A model generated the notes under the pieces. That model was given only the letters and a program-made list of their open reading frames with translations. It ran no database searches and was not told the origin of the DNA. From Polaribacter sp. (lineage in GTDB: Bacteria; Bacteroidota; Bacteroidia; Flavobacteriales; Flavobacteriaceae): a DNA stretch of 64,000 bases. The stretch lies in assembly GCA_029245785.1 (NCBI GenBank), contig JAQWOR010000021.1, forward strand, positions 1 to 64,000, read 5' to 3'. This document shows, piece by piece, positions 43,781 through 52,569 of the stretch (positions are counted from its first letter, which is position 1; the number at the start of each line of letters is the position of its first letter). The position numbers and the translations under genes were made by a program.

Positions 43781-44911
43781 ATGGGTTTTAAAAAACAAGA
43801 CATCTACAATGCTCTAGATACCATTACTGCTCCTGGAGAAGGAAAAAGTTTGGTTGAAAATAAAAACATCACAAATATTGTCACTTTTGGTGATGAAGTT
43901 CTTGTTGATGTTACCATTAACAATCCTGCTTTGCAAGCCAAAAAACGTGTAGAAGTTGAGATTACAAAAGCGATACATAAGCATGTTGATCAAAAAATCA
44001 ATGTAAAAGTAACTGTAAAAGCGATCGCTCCAAACAAAGAAAATCCAACTCAAATTAAGGGAAAGGAAATTCCGAACATCCAAAATATTATTGCCATTGC
44101 TTCTGGAAAAGGAGGTGTTGGAAAATCTACCATTACTGCAAACATGGCTATCTCATTAGCTAAAATGGGCTTCAGTGTTGGTGTTTTAGATGCCGATGTA
44201 TATGGCCCTTCTATGCATTTAATGTTTGATGTAGAAAAAGAGAAACCTTTATCTGTGACGGTTGAAGGACGCTCTAAAATGAAACCTGTAGAAAACTACG
44301 GTGTAAAACTACTATCATTAGGTTTTTTTACAGATCCTGACCAGGCAGTAATTTGGCGTGGGCCTATGGCATCAAAAGCACTGAATCAATTAATTTTTGA
44401 TGCAGACTGGGGTGCTTTGGATTTTTTATTGATTGATTTACCTCCAGGAACAGGAGATATTCATTTATCAATTGTACAAGCAGTTCCAATTAACGGAGCC
44501 GTCATTGTCAGTACTCCACAAGCAATTGCGTTGGCCGATGCCAGAAAAGGAGTTGCCATGTTTCAACAAGAAAGCATCAATGTTCCTGTTTTAGGAATCG
44601 TAGAAAATATGTCTTATTTCACACCAGAAGAATTACCAAACAATAAATATTATATTTTTGGACAAGATGGAGCGAAAAATTTAGCAGAAAACATTGAAAC
44701 TCAATTCCTTGGAGAAGTTCCTTTGGTTCAAAGTATTCGTGAAGCTGGAGACGTTGGGCATCCTGTAGCTCTACAAAACAATACTCCTTTAGAAGCTGCT
44801 TTTGCACAAATCACAAAAGAAATGGTTGCTCAAGCACTAAAAAGAAACACAAATTTACCACCAACAGAAGTTGTAAGAATTACAACAATGAGTGGTTGTA
44901 GCACAAAATAA
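43781..44911 (+). CDS. mrp: Mrp/NBP35-type iron-sulfur carrier ATPase
   Basis: 376 residues. An N-terminal MIP18/DUF59 domain (about 1-90) precedes the ATPase domain with deviant Walker A GKGGVGKSTI, DADVYGPSMH, and the Walker B-like LLIDLPPGTGD. The usual CxxC for cluster binding, normally at about three quarters of the length, is not obvious; the only clear cysteine is in the C-terminal SGCSTK. ApbC/Mrp proteins carry [4Fe-4S] clusters to apoproteins. The NifU-like gene begins 10 bases after its stop, so they are in operon. Confidence 0.9.
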   Translation: MGFKKQDIYNALDTITAPGEGKSLVENKNITNIVTFGDEVLVDVTINNPALQAKKRVEVEITKAIHKHVDQKINVKVTVKAIAPNKENPTQIKGKEIPNIQNIIAIASGKGGVGKSTITANMAISLAKMGFSVGVLDADVYGPSMHLMFDVEKEKPLSVTVEGRSKMKPVENYGVKLLSLGFFTDPDQAVIWRGPMASKALNQLIFDADWGALDFLLIDLPPGTGDIHLSIVQAVPINGAVIVSTPQAIALADARKGVAMFQQESINVPVLGIVENMSYFTPEELPNNKYYIFGQDGAKNLAENIETQFLGEVPLVQSIREAGDVGHPVALQNNTPLEAAFAQITKEMVAQALKRNTNLPPTEVVRITTMSGCSTK

Positions 44912-44921
44912 CAAAGGCATT

Positions 44922-45158
44922 ATGACAGCAAAAGAAACACTAGGAAATGTAGAAAAAGCATTGGAAGAAATTCGTCCGTTTTTAATCAGTGACGGAGGTA
45001 ACATTAAACTTTTATCCATAGAAAACAATGTGGTTAGTGTAGAATTAGAAGGTGCTTGTGTTAGCTGCTCGGTAAATCAAATGACGTTGAAAAATGGTGT
45101 GGAAGCCATTATCAAAAAACATGCCCCGCAAATTGAAAAAGTTATAAATGTTAGTTAA
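44922..45158 (+). CDS. NifU C-terminal domain iron-sulfur scaffold
   Basis: 78 residues from ATG 44922, where MTAKETLGNVEKALEEIRP opens the domain; the longer frame to 44892 overlaps mrp. The Nfu core IRPFLISDGGNIKLL and the cluster-binding GACVSCSVNQMTLKNGVE (CxxC) are intact. It would build or carry iron-sulfur clusters, with Mrp as partner. The reductase gene follows after 58 bases. Confidence 0.9.
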   Translation: MTAKETLGNVEKALEEIRPFLISDGGNIKLLSIENNVVSVELEGACVSCSVNQMTLKNGVEAIIKKHAPQIEKVINVS

Positions 45159-45216
45159 CTGATAAAAATCAGCTTATAAGACAACCGCAACACTTATTTT
45201 TGTCAGATTTTAAATT

Positions 45217-46272
45217 ATGATACAAACAGATATATTAATAATTGGCGCAGGACCTACAGGATTGTTTACCGTTTTTGAAGCTGGTCTTTTAAAACTAAAG
45301 TGTCATTTAATTGACGCATTACCTCAACCTGGCGGACAATGTTCTGAGATTTACCCCAAAAAACCCATCTATGATATTCCTGGTTTTCCAGAAATTTTAG
45401 CAGGTGATCTAACGGACAATCTATTGGAACAATGCAAGCAGTTTGAACCAGGTTTTACCTTAGGAGAACGCGCAGAAACCATAGATAAGCAAGACGATGG
45501 AACCTTTATTGTGACCACGAACAAAGGAACAAAACATCAGGCGCCTATTGTTGCAATTGCAGGGGGACTCGGTAGTTTTGAACCCCGAAAGCCACCAATA
45601 CCAAATATTGCTGATTTCGAAAATAAAGGCGTAGAATACATGATTCGTGAGCCTGAAATGTATCGCAATAAAAAAGTAGCAATTGCTGGAGGTGGAGACT
45701 CTGCATTAGATTGGTCAATTTTTTTAGCTGACATTGCAAAAAGTGTTACTTTAGTACACAGACGTAACGAATTTAGAGGCGCTTTAGATTCTGTAGATAA
45801 AGTACAGGAATTAAAAAACGCTGGTAAAATTACACTGATAACACCCTCAGAAGTCAAAGAAATTAAAGGAGACAATCATGTAACAGGGGTTGTAATTGCT
45901 ACCAAAGGAGAAGACAACTCTATTTTAGAAGTTGATCATTTTATTCCTCTTTTTGGCTTATCTCCAAAACTAGGACCGATTGCCAATTGGGGATTAGAAA
46001 TAGAAAAAAATGCTATCAAAGTAAACAATGCATTAGACTACCAGACGAATGTTCCTGGGATTTATGCCATTGGAGATGTCAATACCTATCCTGGAAAATT
46101 AAAATTGATTTTATGTGGTTTTCACGAAGCAACAATGATGTGTCAAAGCGCTTACAAACGTATTTTTCCAGATAAAAAATACGTAATGAAATATACCACC
46201 GTAGGTGGCGTAGAAGGATTTGACGGCACTAAAAAAGAAGCTCCAAAAGCAGTTGTAAAAGCAATAAAGTAA
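45217..46272 (+). CDS. Ferredoxin--NADP(+) reductase, thioredoxin-reductase-like
   Basis: 351 residues. FAD-binding IIGAGPTGLFTVFEAGLL at the N-terminus, PGGQCSEIYPKKPIYDIPGF, NAD(P)-binding VAIAGGGDSALDWSIFLAD, and GIYAIGDVNTYPGKLKLI near the C-terminus match YumC-type FNRs, which lack the redox CxxC of thioredoxin reductase. It passes electrons between NADPH and ferredoxin. The [2Fe-2S] ferredoxin gene starts 18 bases downstream, its natural partner. Confidence 0.9.
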   Translation: MIQTDILIIGAGPTGLFTVFEAGLLKLKCHLIDALPQPGGQCSEIYPKKPIYDIPGFPEILAGDLTDNLLEQCKQFEPGFTLGERAETIDKQDDGTFIVTTNKGTKHQAPIVAIAGGLGSFEPRKPPIPNIADFENKGVEYMIREPEMYRNKKVAIAGGGDSALDWSIFLADIAKSVTLVHRRNEFRGALDSVDKVQELKNAGKITLITPSEVKEIKGDNHVTGVVIATKGEDNSILEVDHFIPLFGLSPKLGPIANWGLEIEKNAIKVNNALDYQTNVPGIYAIGDVNTYPGKLKLILCGFHEATMMCQSAYKRIFPDKKYVMKYTTVGGVEGFDGTKKEAPKAVVKAIK

Positions 46273-46290
46273 TTAAGCACCTAAATCCTT

Positions 46291-46620
46291 GTGAAAGACA
46301 TCACCCTAAAAATAACAGATCGAGAAGGAGCAACTCACAATATTCTTGCGCCAACAGATATGGCCATGAATCTGATGGAGGTAGTTCGGTCGTACGAACT
46401 AGCACCCGAAGGAACTATTGGCATTTGTGGCGGAATGGCCATGTGCGCCTCTTGTCAATGTTATGTAAAATCTGACCATCAACTGCCTGAGATAAGCCAA
46501 GATGAAGACCTTATGTTGGCGGAAGCTTTTTACGTAGAAGACAATAGTAGATTAGGTTGTCAAATTCACATTACTCCAGAATTAGATGGTTTGGAAGTTG
46601 AATTAGCTCCAGAATCATAA
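46291..46620 (+). CDS. [2Fe-2S] ferredoxin
   Basis: 109 residues from GTG 46291. The cluster ligands lie in GICGGMAMCASCQC and the later RLGCQIH, the Cys-x5-Cys-x2-Cys...Cys pattern of adrenodoxin/putidaredoxin-type ferredoxins. PEISQDEDLMLAEA is the usual acidic partner-docking helix. It would accept electrons from the preceding reductase and serve oxygenases, desaturases or iron-sulfur assembly. Confidence 0.9.
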   Translation: MKDITLKITDREGATHNILAPTDMAMNLMEVVRSYELAPEGTIGICGGMAMCASCQCYVKSDHQLPEISQDEDLMLAEAFYVEDNSRLGCQIHITPELDGLEVELAPES

Positions 46621-46641
46621 ACCTCCTTTTATTACTTTTTG

Positions 46642-46649
46642 TATATTTG
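46642..46649 (+). promoter_or_regulatory. -7 promoter element upstream of hmgA
   Basis: TATATTTG fits TAnnTTTG. It would give a leader of about 170 bases before hmgA, within which a 19-codon frame lies. Confidence 0.4.
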
Positions 46650-46676
46650 TTGAGTGCATAATCAAAGCACTTCGAT

Positions 46677-46736
46677 ATGAATTGGTTAGAACTTTTAATA
46701 TTATTAAAATCTTTGATTAAGAGGAATCCTGAATAA
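46677..46736 (+). CDS. Possible 19-residue leader ORF before hmgA
   Basis: ATG 46677 to TAA 46734-46736 encodes MNWLELLILLKSLIKRNPE, hydrophobic then basic, starting 27 bases after a -7 box. It has no Phe/Tyr run that would fit attenuation. Chance is a real alternative at this length. Confidence 0.2.
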   Translation: MNWLELLILLKSLIKRNPE

Positions 46737-46825
46737 GGAATTTAATGTAGCAAGTAATCAATTATAACATGTAGCAATTCGACATTGTTTCATTAATTCA
46801 TTAACTCATTATTACATTAGAAATT

Positions 46826-47983
46826 ATGCCTTTTTATCATCAATTAGGAAAAATTCCACCGAAACGCCATACACAGTTTAGAAAACCAAATGGCGACTTA
46901 TATTACGAACAACTTTTTGGCACTGTTGGCTTTGACGGAATGTCAACCAATAGCTACCACGAACAAAGACCAACACAAGTAAAAAACATAAAAAAACAAT
47001 ACAGTGTTGCCCCTAAAGTTGCCAAAGCAAACAACATTCAATCTTACAAATTGCGCGGGTTTCAAGTTGCCCCACAAGACGATTTTTTAGAAAGCAGAAA
47101 AATTGTACTTACAAATGCTGATTGCCATATTGCATTAGCAGCACCTAGAAAATCTACAGAAGAATATTTTTATAAGAATACCGATTCTGATGAAATGATT
47201 TTTATTCATAAAGGGAGTGGAAAACTTAGAACTATCTACGGAAATTTAGATTTTAAATATGGTGACTATTTAATTATTCCAAGAGGTATTATTTACAAAA
47301 TAGACTTTGACACTCAAGACAATCGATTGTTTATTGTTGAGTCACACTCTCCTATTTACACCCCAAAACAATATAGAAATTGGTTTGGTCAGTTATTAGA
47401 ACATTCTCCATTTTGTGAGCGAGATATTCGACGTCCGCATGAATTAGAAACAAATGATCAAAAAGGAGATTTTATCATTAAAGTAAAAAAGAAAGATGAA
47501 ATCTTTGAAATGGTATATGCATCTCACCCTTTTGATGTAATTGGATATGACGGGTTCAATTATCCGTATGCGCTCTCTATTCACGATTTTGAACCAATTA
47601 CAGGAAGAATTCATTTGCCTCCTCCAATTCATCAAACATTTGAGACCAATGCGTTTGTAATTTGCTCTTTTGTACCACGTTTATACGACTATCATCCGTT
47701 GGCAATTCCAGCTCCTTACAACCATAGTAATATTGATGCCGATGAAGTATTGTATTATGTTGATGGAGATTTTATGAGTAGAAATGATGTTGAACCTGGG
47801 CATATTTCCTTACATCCTGCTGGAATACCGCATGGCCCTCACCCAGGGGCAGCCGAAAGAAGTATTGGCAAAAAAGAAACCAAAGAACTTGCTGTAATGG
47901 TAGATACTTTTAAACCTTTGCAAGTAACAGAAGAAGCGATGAAAATTGCTGATGAAGATTATTATAAATCGTGGTTGGAATAA
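46826..47983 (+). CDS. hmgA: Homogentisate 1,2-dioxygenase
   Basis: 385 residues beginning MPFYHQLGKIPPKRHTQFRK, as in bacterial homogentisate dioxygenases of Bacteroidota. It is a cupin, with the iron-ligand region in LPPPIHQTFETNAFVICSF and the C-terminal SLHPAGIPHGPHPGAAERS. It opens the ring of homogentisate to maleylacetoacetate. It is the first of three amino-acid dioxygenase genes in the same direction. Confidence 0.92.
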   Translation: MPFYHQLGKIPPKRHTQFRKPNGDLYYEQLFGTVGFDGMSTNSYHEQRPTQVKNIKKQYSVAPKVAKANNIQSYKLRGFQVAPQDDFLESRKIVLTNADCHIALAAPRKSTEEYFYKNTDSDEMIFIHKGSGKLRTIYGNLDFKYGDYLIIPRGIIYKIDFDTQDNRLFIVESHSPIYTPKQYRNWFGQLLEHSPFCERDIRRPHELETNDQKGDFIIKVKKKDEIFEMVYASHPFDVIGYDGFNYPYALSIHDFEPITGRIHLPPPIHQTFETNAFVICSFVPRLYDYHPLAIPAPYNHSNIDADEVLYYVDGDFMSRNDVEPGHISLHPAGIPHGPHPGAAERSIGKKETKELAVMVDTFKPLQVTEEAMKIADEDYYKSWLE

Positions 47984-48058
47984 ACCAATGTACTAATATG
48001 CTAATTTGAAAATACTTCAATAAAAGGATTCAATTAGCAAATTTTTAAATCCATTCAA

Positions 48059-49222
48059 ATGAATAAAAAAGAAGTAAAATCGTTAAACTACGGTTTAGAA
48101 AAAATATTTAAAGGTGCGCAAGACTTTTTGCCACTATTAGGAACAGATTATGTTGAGTTTTATGTTGGAAACGCGAAGCAATCTGCTCATTTTTACAAAA
48201 CCGCTTTTGGTTTTCAATCATTGGCATACAAAGGCTTAGAAACCGGATCAAAAGACTCGGTAAGCTATGTATTGACTCAAGATAAAGTACGATTGGTATT
48301 GACCACACCTTTAAACAGTAAATCGCCCATAAATGATCATATTGTAAAACACGGAGACGGTGTAAAAGTAATTGCACTTTGGGTTGATGATGCACGAAAA
48401 TCATTTGAAGAAACCACAAAACGTGGTGCAAAAGTGTATCTAGAACCAACTGTTGAAACAGACGAATTTGGAGAAATCGTAAAAGCCGGAATTTACACCT
48501 ACGGAGAAACCGTACATATGTTTGTAGAACGCAAAAACTACACCGGTACTTTTATGCCTGGTTTTCAAAAATGGGAATCTGACTACAACCCAACATCTGT
48601 TGGTTTAAAATACATTGATCATATGGTAGGAAATGTTGGCTGGAACCAAATGGATGTTTGGGTAAAGTGGTACGAAGACGTGATGGGCTTTGAAAACTTT
48701 TTATCTTTTGATGACAAGCAAATTCATACAGAATACTCTGCCTTGATGAGTAAAGTAATGTCAAACGGAAACGGTAGAATTAAGTTTCCAATTAACGAGC
48801 CAGCGAAAGCCGCTAAAAAATCTCAAATTGAAGAATATTTAGATTTTTATGAAGGTGCTGGAGTACAACATATTGCAGTGGCTACAGACGACATTATTGG
48901 CACTGTAAGTCAATTAAAAGCAAGAGGAATTGAATTCTTACCACCACCACCACAAGCCTATTATGATGAGATTCCGAATAGATTAGGAGAGCATCGAGAT
49001 ATGATGAAAGAAGACATTAAGGAGCTTCAAAAATTATCTATTATGATCGATGCAGATGAAGAAGGTTATTTGTTACAAATTTTCACCAAACCAGTTGAAG
49101 ACAGACCTACATTGTTTTTTGAAATCATCCAACGAATGGGCGCTAGAGGTTTTGGAGCAGGAAATTTTAAAGCCCTCTTCGAATCAATAGAAAGAGAACA
49201 GGCAAATAGAGGAACATTATAA
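48059..49222 (+). CDS. hppD: 4-hydroxyphenylpyruvate dioxygenase
   Basis: 387 residues with two vicinal-oxygen-chelate halves. The iron ligands fall in IDHMVGNVGW, GVQHIAVATDDI and the C-terminal Glu of TLFFEIIQRMGARGFGAGNF. It converts 4-hydroxyphenylpyruvate to homogentisate, the substrate of the enzyme encoded 75 bases upstream. Both should be cytosolic and cotranscribed. Confidence 0.94.
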   Translation: MNKKEVKSLNYGLEKIFKGAQDFLPLLGTDYVEFYVGNAKQSAHFYKTAFGFQSLAYKGLETGSKDSVSYVLTQDKVRLVLTTPLNSKSPINDHIVKHGDGVKVIALWVDDARKSFEETTKRGAKVYLEPTVETDEFGEIVKAGIYTYGETVHMFVERKNYTGTFMPGFQKWESDYNPTSVGLKYIDHMVGNVGWNQMDVWVKWYEDVMGFENFLSFDDKQIHTEYSALMSKVMSNGNGRIKFPINEPAKAAKKSQIEEYLDFYEGAGVQHIAVATDDIIGTVSQLKARGIEFLPPPPQAYYDEIPNRLGEHRDMMKEDIKELQKLSIMIDADEEGYLLQIFTKPVEDRPTLFFEIIQRMGARGFGAGNFKALFESIEREQANRGTL

Positions 49223-49233
49223 ATTCAAAAGAA

Positions 49234-49301
49234 GCAAGAGCCAACCTACCTTTTGATGCGCAAAGAAACAAGACGAATCTGTCTAGCCTCTTGGCTCTTG
49301 C
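49234..49301. repeat. Inverted repeat in the hppD-kynA gap
   Basis: GCAAGAGCCAA (49234-49244) and TTGGCTCTTGC (49291-49301) are perfect inverted copies with 46 bases between. The right arm is 21 bases before the kynA start, so the hairpin could affect its translation or reflect a small mobile repeat. No T run follows it. Confidence 0.5.
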
Positions 49302-49322
49302 ATCTTGATTCAACATAAAAAA

Positions 49323-50243
49323 ATGGGTAAAGACGAGATATTAAAAGCCATTGAAGAAAAATACGAAAAACTAGGAGTTCCTTTAAATACAATGCTAGAG
49401 GGGTTGCTTTGGAGCAAACCAATTACGTATTGGGACTACATTCAAACCGATGCGTTGTTAGGGCTACAAATTCCAAGAACAACCGAAAAAGATGAAATGG
49501 TCTTTATCATGTATCATCAGATGAATGAGCTGTTGTTTAAAATGATTTTATGGGAAATAGACCAAATATCTCTTTCTAAAGAAACCATTTCTGCAAAGAA
49601 ATTTTCGAAGCATTTAATGCGAATTAGCCGATATTTTGACATGCTTTGTAGTTCATTTTCTGTTATGGGAGACGGAATGGACGTAGAACAGTATTTAAAA
49701 TTTCGCAATACATTAGCGCCTGCAAGCGGGTTTCAAAGTGCACAATACCGAAAAATTGAATTTGCATCGACAGAATTGATCAATCTAATTGATGTGCGTT
49801 TTAGAGACACAATAGATCGAAATTCTTCCTTTAAAAACGCCTTTGATCATTTGTATTGGCAAGCAGCAGGCAAAAACCATCAAACAGGAGAGAAATCAAT
49901 TTTAATCAAATTGTTTGAGAAAAAATACATGGGAGATTTTATTGATTTTATGGAAGATTACAACGAGTGTAATTTGTCTAAAAAATTCAAACAATTGCCA
50001 GAAGAAGATCAAAAAAACAAAGAACTTATTAAAGCCATGCGTCATTATGATTATACTGTAAACATAAAATGGGTACTGGCGCACTATGATGCCGCCGGAA
50101 AGTATTTAGGCGGTGGCGATAAAGATCTAGAAGCTACTGGCGGAAGTAATTGGCGCAAATACATGCATCCAAAATACCAACGAAGAATCTTTTTCCCTTA
50201 TTTATGGAGCGAAGAAGAACTCAAAAATTGGGGAACTTTTTAG
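49323..50243 (+). CDS. kynA: Tryptophan 2,3-dioxygenase family protein
   Basis: 306 residues from ATG 49323. MVFIMYHQMNELLFKMIL contains the heme-side His-Gln-x-x-Glu helix, followed by RYFDMLCSSFSVM, LAPASGFQSAQYRKIEF and the C-terminal GGSNWRKYM. TDO uses heme to make N-formylkynurenine from tryptophan. The grouping with hmgA/hppD unites tyrosine and tryptophan breakdown, although the family also has members with other aromatic substrates. Confidence 0.88.
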   Translation: MGKDEILKAIEEKYEKLGVPLNTMLEGLLWSKPITYWDYIQTDALLGLQIPRTTEKDEMVFIMYHQMNELLFKMILWEIDQISLSKETISAKKFSKHLMRISRYFDMLCSSFSVMGDGMDVEQYLKFRNTLAPASGFQSAQYRKIEFASTELINLIDVRFRDTIDRNSSFKNAFDHLYWQAAGKNHQTGEKSILIKLFEKKYMGDFIDFMEDYNECNLSKKFKQLPEEDQKNKELIKAMRHYDYTVNIKWVLAHYDAAGKYLGGGDKDLEATGGSNWRKYMHPKYQRRIFFPYLWSEEELKNWGTF

Positions 50244-50307
50244 ACTTTACTTAATTCTAAGGCAGGAAGCGGGAAGCTTCGTTCATTTCTAACTAAAAGC
50301 AATAACT

Positions 50308-50426
50308 ATGAGTTTTAAATTTGAACAATTAATCATTTGGAAAAAAATCAATAGAGTTATGAAAAATCTTATAATCTAATGAATATGATGATTGCATTTA
50401 GGAATCAACTAAAGTCAAAAAAATAA
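50308..50426 (+). pseudogene. Remnant of a four-helix bundle (23S rRNA intervening-sequence-like) gene
   Basis: ATG 50308 opens MSFKFEQLIIWKK, the typical start of this family (KFEDLxxWQKA), then drifts and stops at 50379. In another frame, 50385-50426 encodes MMIAFRNQLKSKK and stop, the typical C-terminus. The middle of the gene, about 80 residues, is missing. So this is a deletion remnant. An alternative is chance similarity, but two matching ends in the right order make that less likely. Confidence 0.6.
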
Positions 50427-50457
50427 TTCTTCCATTCCATCTTAAAGCACAGCTTTT

Positions 50458-50465
50458 TACCTTTG
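50458..50465 (+). promoter_or_regulatory. -7 promoter element for the DUF3108 gene
   Basis: TACCTTTG fits TAnnTTTG exactly and lies 39 bases before ATG 50505. Confidence 0.45.
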
Positions 50466-50504
50466 GAACGGGTTTTGTCACCCTTTTTTTATATGTTTGA
50501 GACT

Positions 50505-51281
50505 ATGAAAAAAAATATCTTCATTTTTATTGCAATTCTTTACTGTAGTGCAACATACAGCCAAGAAAAAACAACTGCCTTTAAAGGAGGTGAATGGCTT
50601 CGATTTAAAATGAGCTACAGTGGATGGATGAAAGCAGGAAACCTATCTTTAACTGTAAATGACACCATTTTAAACGGCAAAGAAGTATTTCATGTTATTG
50701 GAAAAGGCAATACAACAGGAGTTCTTAAATGGTTTTTTAAGGTAAACGACACCTACCAATCTTATTTTGACAAAAAAACAGGAAAACCATATTTATTCAA
50801 AAGAAAAATTAACGAAGGTGGCTATAAAGTCAACCGTCAAATTAATTTTGACTACACCAAACATACGGCAATCATCCAAGATTTTAGACTTAAAACTACA
50901 GACACTATTGCTGTTGAAAACATTCAAGACATGATGTCTTCCTTTTATTTTTTAAGAAACCATGATACGAGTACCTTAAAACCAGGAGACGAAATTACAT
51001 TGCCCATGTTTATGGACGCTCAAACAACCCTTTTTAAATTGCGGTTTTTAGGAACTGAAATTCTCAAAACACGTTTTGGAAAAATCAAAACACTCCGTTT
51101 CAATCCTTTAGTGCAATCTGGAAGGGTTTTTAAAAAAAATGAGAGTGTGACCATTTGGATTACTGCAGACGACAATAAAATTCCGATTCAAATGAAAGCA
51201 TCTTTGGCCGTTGGCTCATTAAGAGCAGAACTAGACGCTTATAAAGGCCTTTCAAATTCTTTTGAAATCATCTATGATTAA
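50505..51281 (+). CDS. DUF3108 exported protein
   Basis: 258 residues from ATG 50505, which gives the signal peptide MKKNIFIFIAILYCSATYSQ; ATG 50493 adds four residues and is possible. The DUF3108 features are GGEWLRFKMSYSGWMKAGNL, DDTYQSYFD-like FKVNDTYQSYFDKKTG, and the C-terminal VTIWITADDNKIPIQMK. Family members are periplasmic beta proteins of unknown role. The next gene is an M23 protein 46 bases downstream. Confidence 0.85.
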   Translation: MKKNIFIFIAILYCSATYSQEKTTAFKGGEWLRFKMSYSGWMKAGNLSLTVNDTILNGKEVFHVIGKGNTTGVLKWFFKVNDTYQSYFDKKTGKPYLFKRKINEGGYKVNRQINFDYTKHTAIIQDFRLKTTDTIAVENIQDMMSSFYFLRNHDTSTLKPGDEITLPMFMDAQTTLFKLRFLGTEILKTRFGKIKTLRFNPLVQSGRVFKKNESVTIWITADDNKIPIQMKASLAVGSLRAELDAYKGLSNSFEIIYD

Positions 51282-51285
51282 ATTG

Positions 51286-51293
51286 TACTTTTG
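51286..51293 (+). promoter_or_regulatory. -7 promoter element for the M23 lipoprotein gene
   Basis: TACTTTTG fits TAnnTTTG and lies 34 bases before TTG 51328, supporting that start. Confidence 0.45.
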
Positions 51294-51327
51294 CATTTAG
51301 TTGGTAAAATCATAAATTCGTTCTCTT

Positions 51328-52566
51328 TTGAAAAAAACTCTTTTAATCCTCCCGCTACTATTAACCTTATTCTCCTGTAAACCAGATGTAGAAATCCCTA
51401 CAGAAGAAATAGCCGCTATTCCAGTACCAAAAATTATTTACGAATACGGATTTAAATTGAATGATTACACCGTTATTAATGGCACCATTAAAAAAGGCGA
51501 AAGCTTTGGTATTATTTTAGACAGACATCATGTTGACTATCCTGTTATTAATAAAATTGTAGCAACTATTAAAGATACTTTTGATGTAAGAAGGGTACGT
51601 GCAGGGAAATCATATACTATTTTAGCCTCTAAAGATTCTCTTGAAAAAGCCCAGGTGTTTATTTACAAAAACAGCAAAGCCACAGCAACCATTATAGAAT
51701 TTAATGACTCTATTATTTCTGGTTATAAATACAGAAAGAAAATTAAAACTATTGAAAAAGAAGTTTCAGGAAAAATTTTCTCTAGCCTATCTGTTTCTAT
51801 GGATAGCTTGCGTCTAAACTCTTATTTGACAAATACAATCGCAGACATTTATGCCTGGACCTTAGATTTTTATAAACTTCAAAAAGGAGATGAATTTAAG
51901 TTTATTTACGAAGAAAAATTTATTAACGACTCCACTTTTGTTGGCTACGGAGACATAAAAGCTGCCGTATTTAAGCACAAAGGGAGAGATCTATACGCCT
52001 ATCGATTTTTAGCAGATTCCATTAAAGGAATTACAGAATACTATGATGAAAAAGGAAATATGTTGCGCAGTCAATTTTTAAAATCTCCTATAAAATTTCA
52101 ATATCGAATTTCATCAAGATATAATTTAAAACGAAGAATTGCGTATTACGGTAATAAAATTAAACCGCACAAAGGAACCGATTTTGCGGCAAATGAAGGA
52201 ACCCCTATTATGGCAACAGCAAGCGGAACGGTAATAGAATCTGCCTATCACAGAAGAGGCAATGGGCATTTTGTAAAGATCAAGCACAACAACATTTATG
52301 CAACGCAATACTTGCACATGCGCAAGCGAAAAGTACGAAAAGGACAGTACGTAAAGCAGGGAGAAGTTATTGGATGGGTAGGCCGCACAGGAAGTACAGA
52401 AGGCAGGCATGTTTGTTATCGTTTTTGGAAACACGGAAGGCAAGTAGACCCTTTTAAACAAAAGCTTCCTCCAGCAAAACCTTTAAAAAAGAAGCTGCAA
52501 CCAGTTTATTTAAAGCACATCGCTCCTTTAAAAGAGCAGTTAAATCAAATCACTTTTTCAAAGTAA
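51328..52566 (+). CDS. M23 family lipoprotein with altered HxH motif
   Basis: 412 residues from TTG 51328; the sequence after it, KKTLLILPLLLTLFSCKPD, is a good lipoprotein signal with lipobox LFSC. Residues about 35-110 hold a small LysM-like/OapA-like part, followed by a mixed domain, and the LytM domain is at about 265-375. HKGTDFAANEG supplies His and Asp ligands, but the HxH site reads GRHVCYRFW: Cys replaces the second His. So it may be a weakened enzyme or, like EnvC/NlpD, a non-catalytic activator. pgi starts 3 bases after its stop. Confidence 0.85.
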   Translation: MKKTLLILPLLLTLFSCKPDVEIPTEEIAAIPVPKIIYEYGFKLNDYTVINGTIKKGESFGIILDRHHVDYPVINKIVATIKDTFDVRRVRAGKSYTILASKDSLEKAQVFIYKNSKATATIIEFNDSIISGYKYRKKIKTIEKEVSGKIFSSLSVSMDSLRLNSYLTNTIADIYAWTLDFYKLQKGDEFKFIYEEKFINDSTFVGYGDIKAAVFKHKGRDLYAYRFLADSIKGITEYYDEKGNMLRSQFLKSPIKFQYRISSRYNLKRRIAYYGNKIKPHKGTDFAANEGTPIMATASGTVIESAYHRRGNGHFVKIKHNNIYATQYLHMRKRKVRKGQYVKQGEVIGWVGRTGSTEGRHVCYRFWKHGRQVDPFKQKLPPAKPLKKKLQPVYLKHIAPLKEQLNQITFSK

Positions 52567-52569
52567 CAC

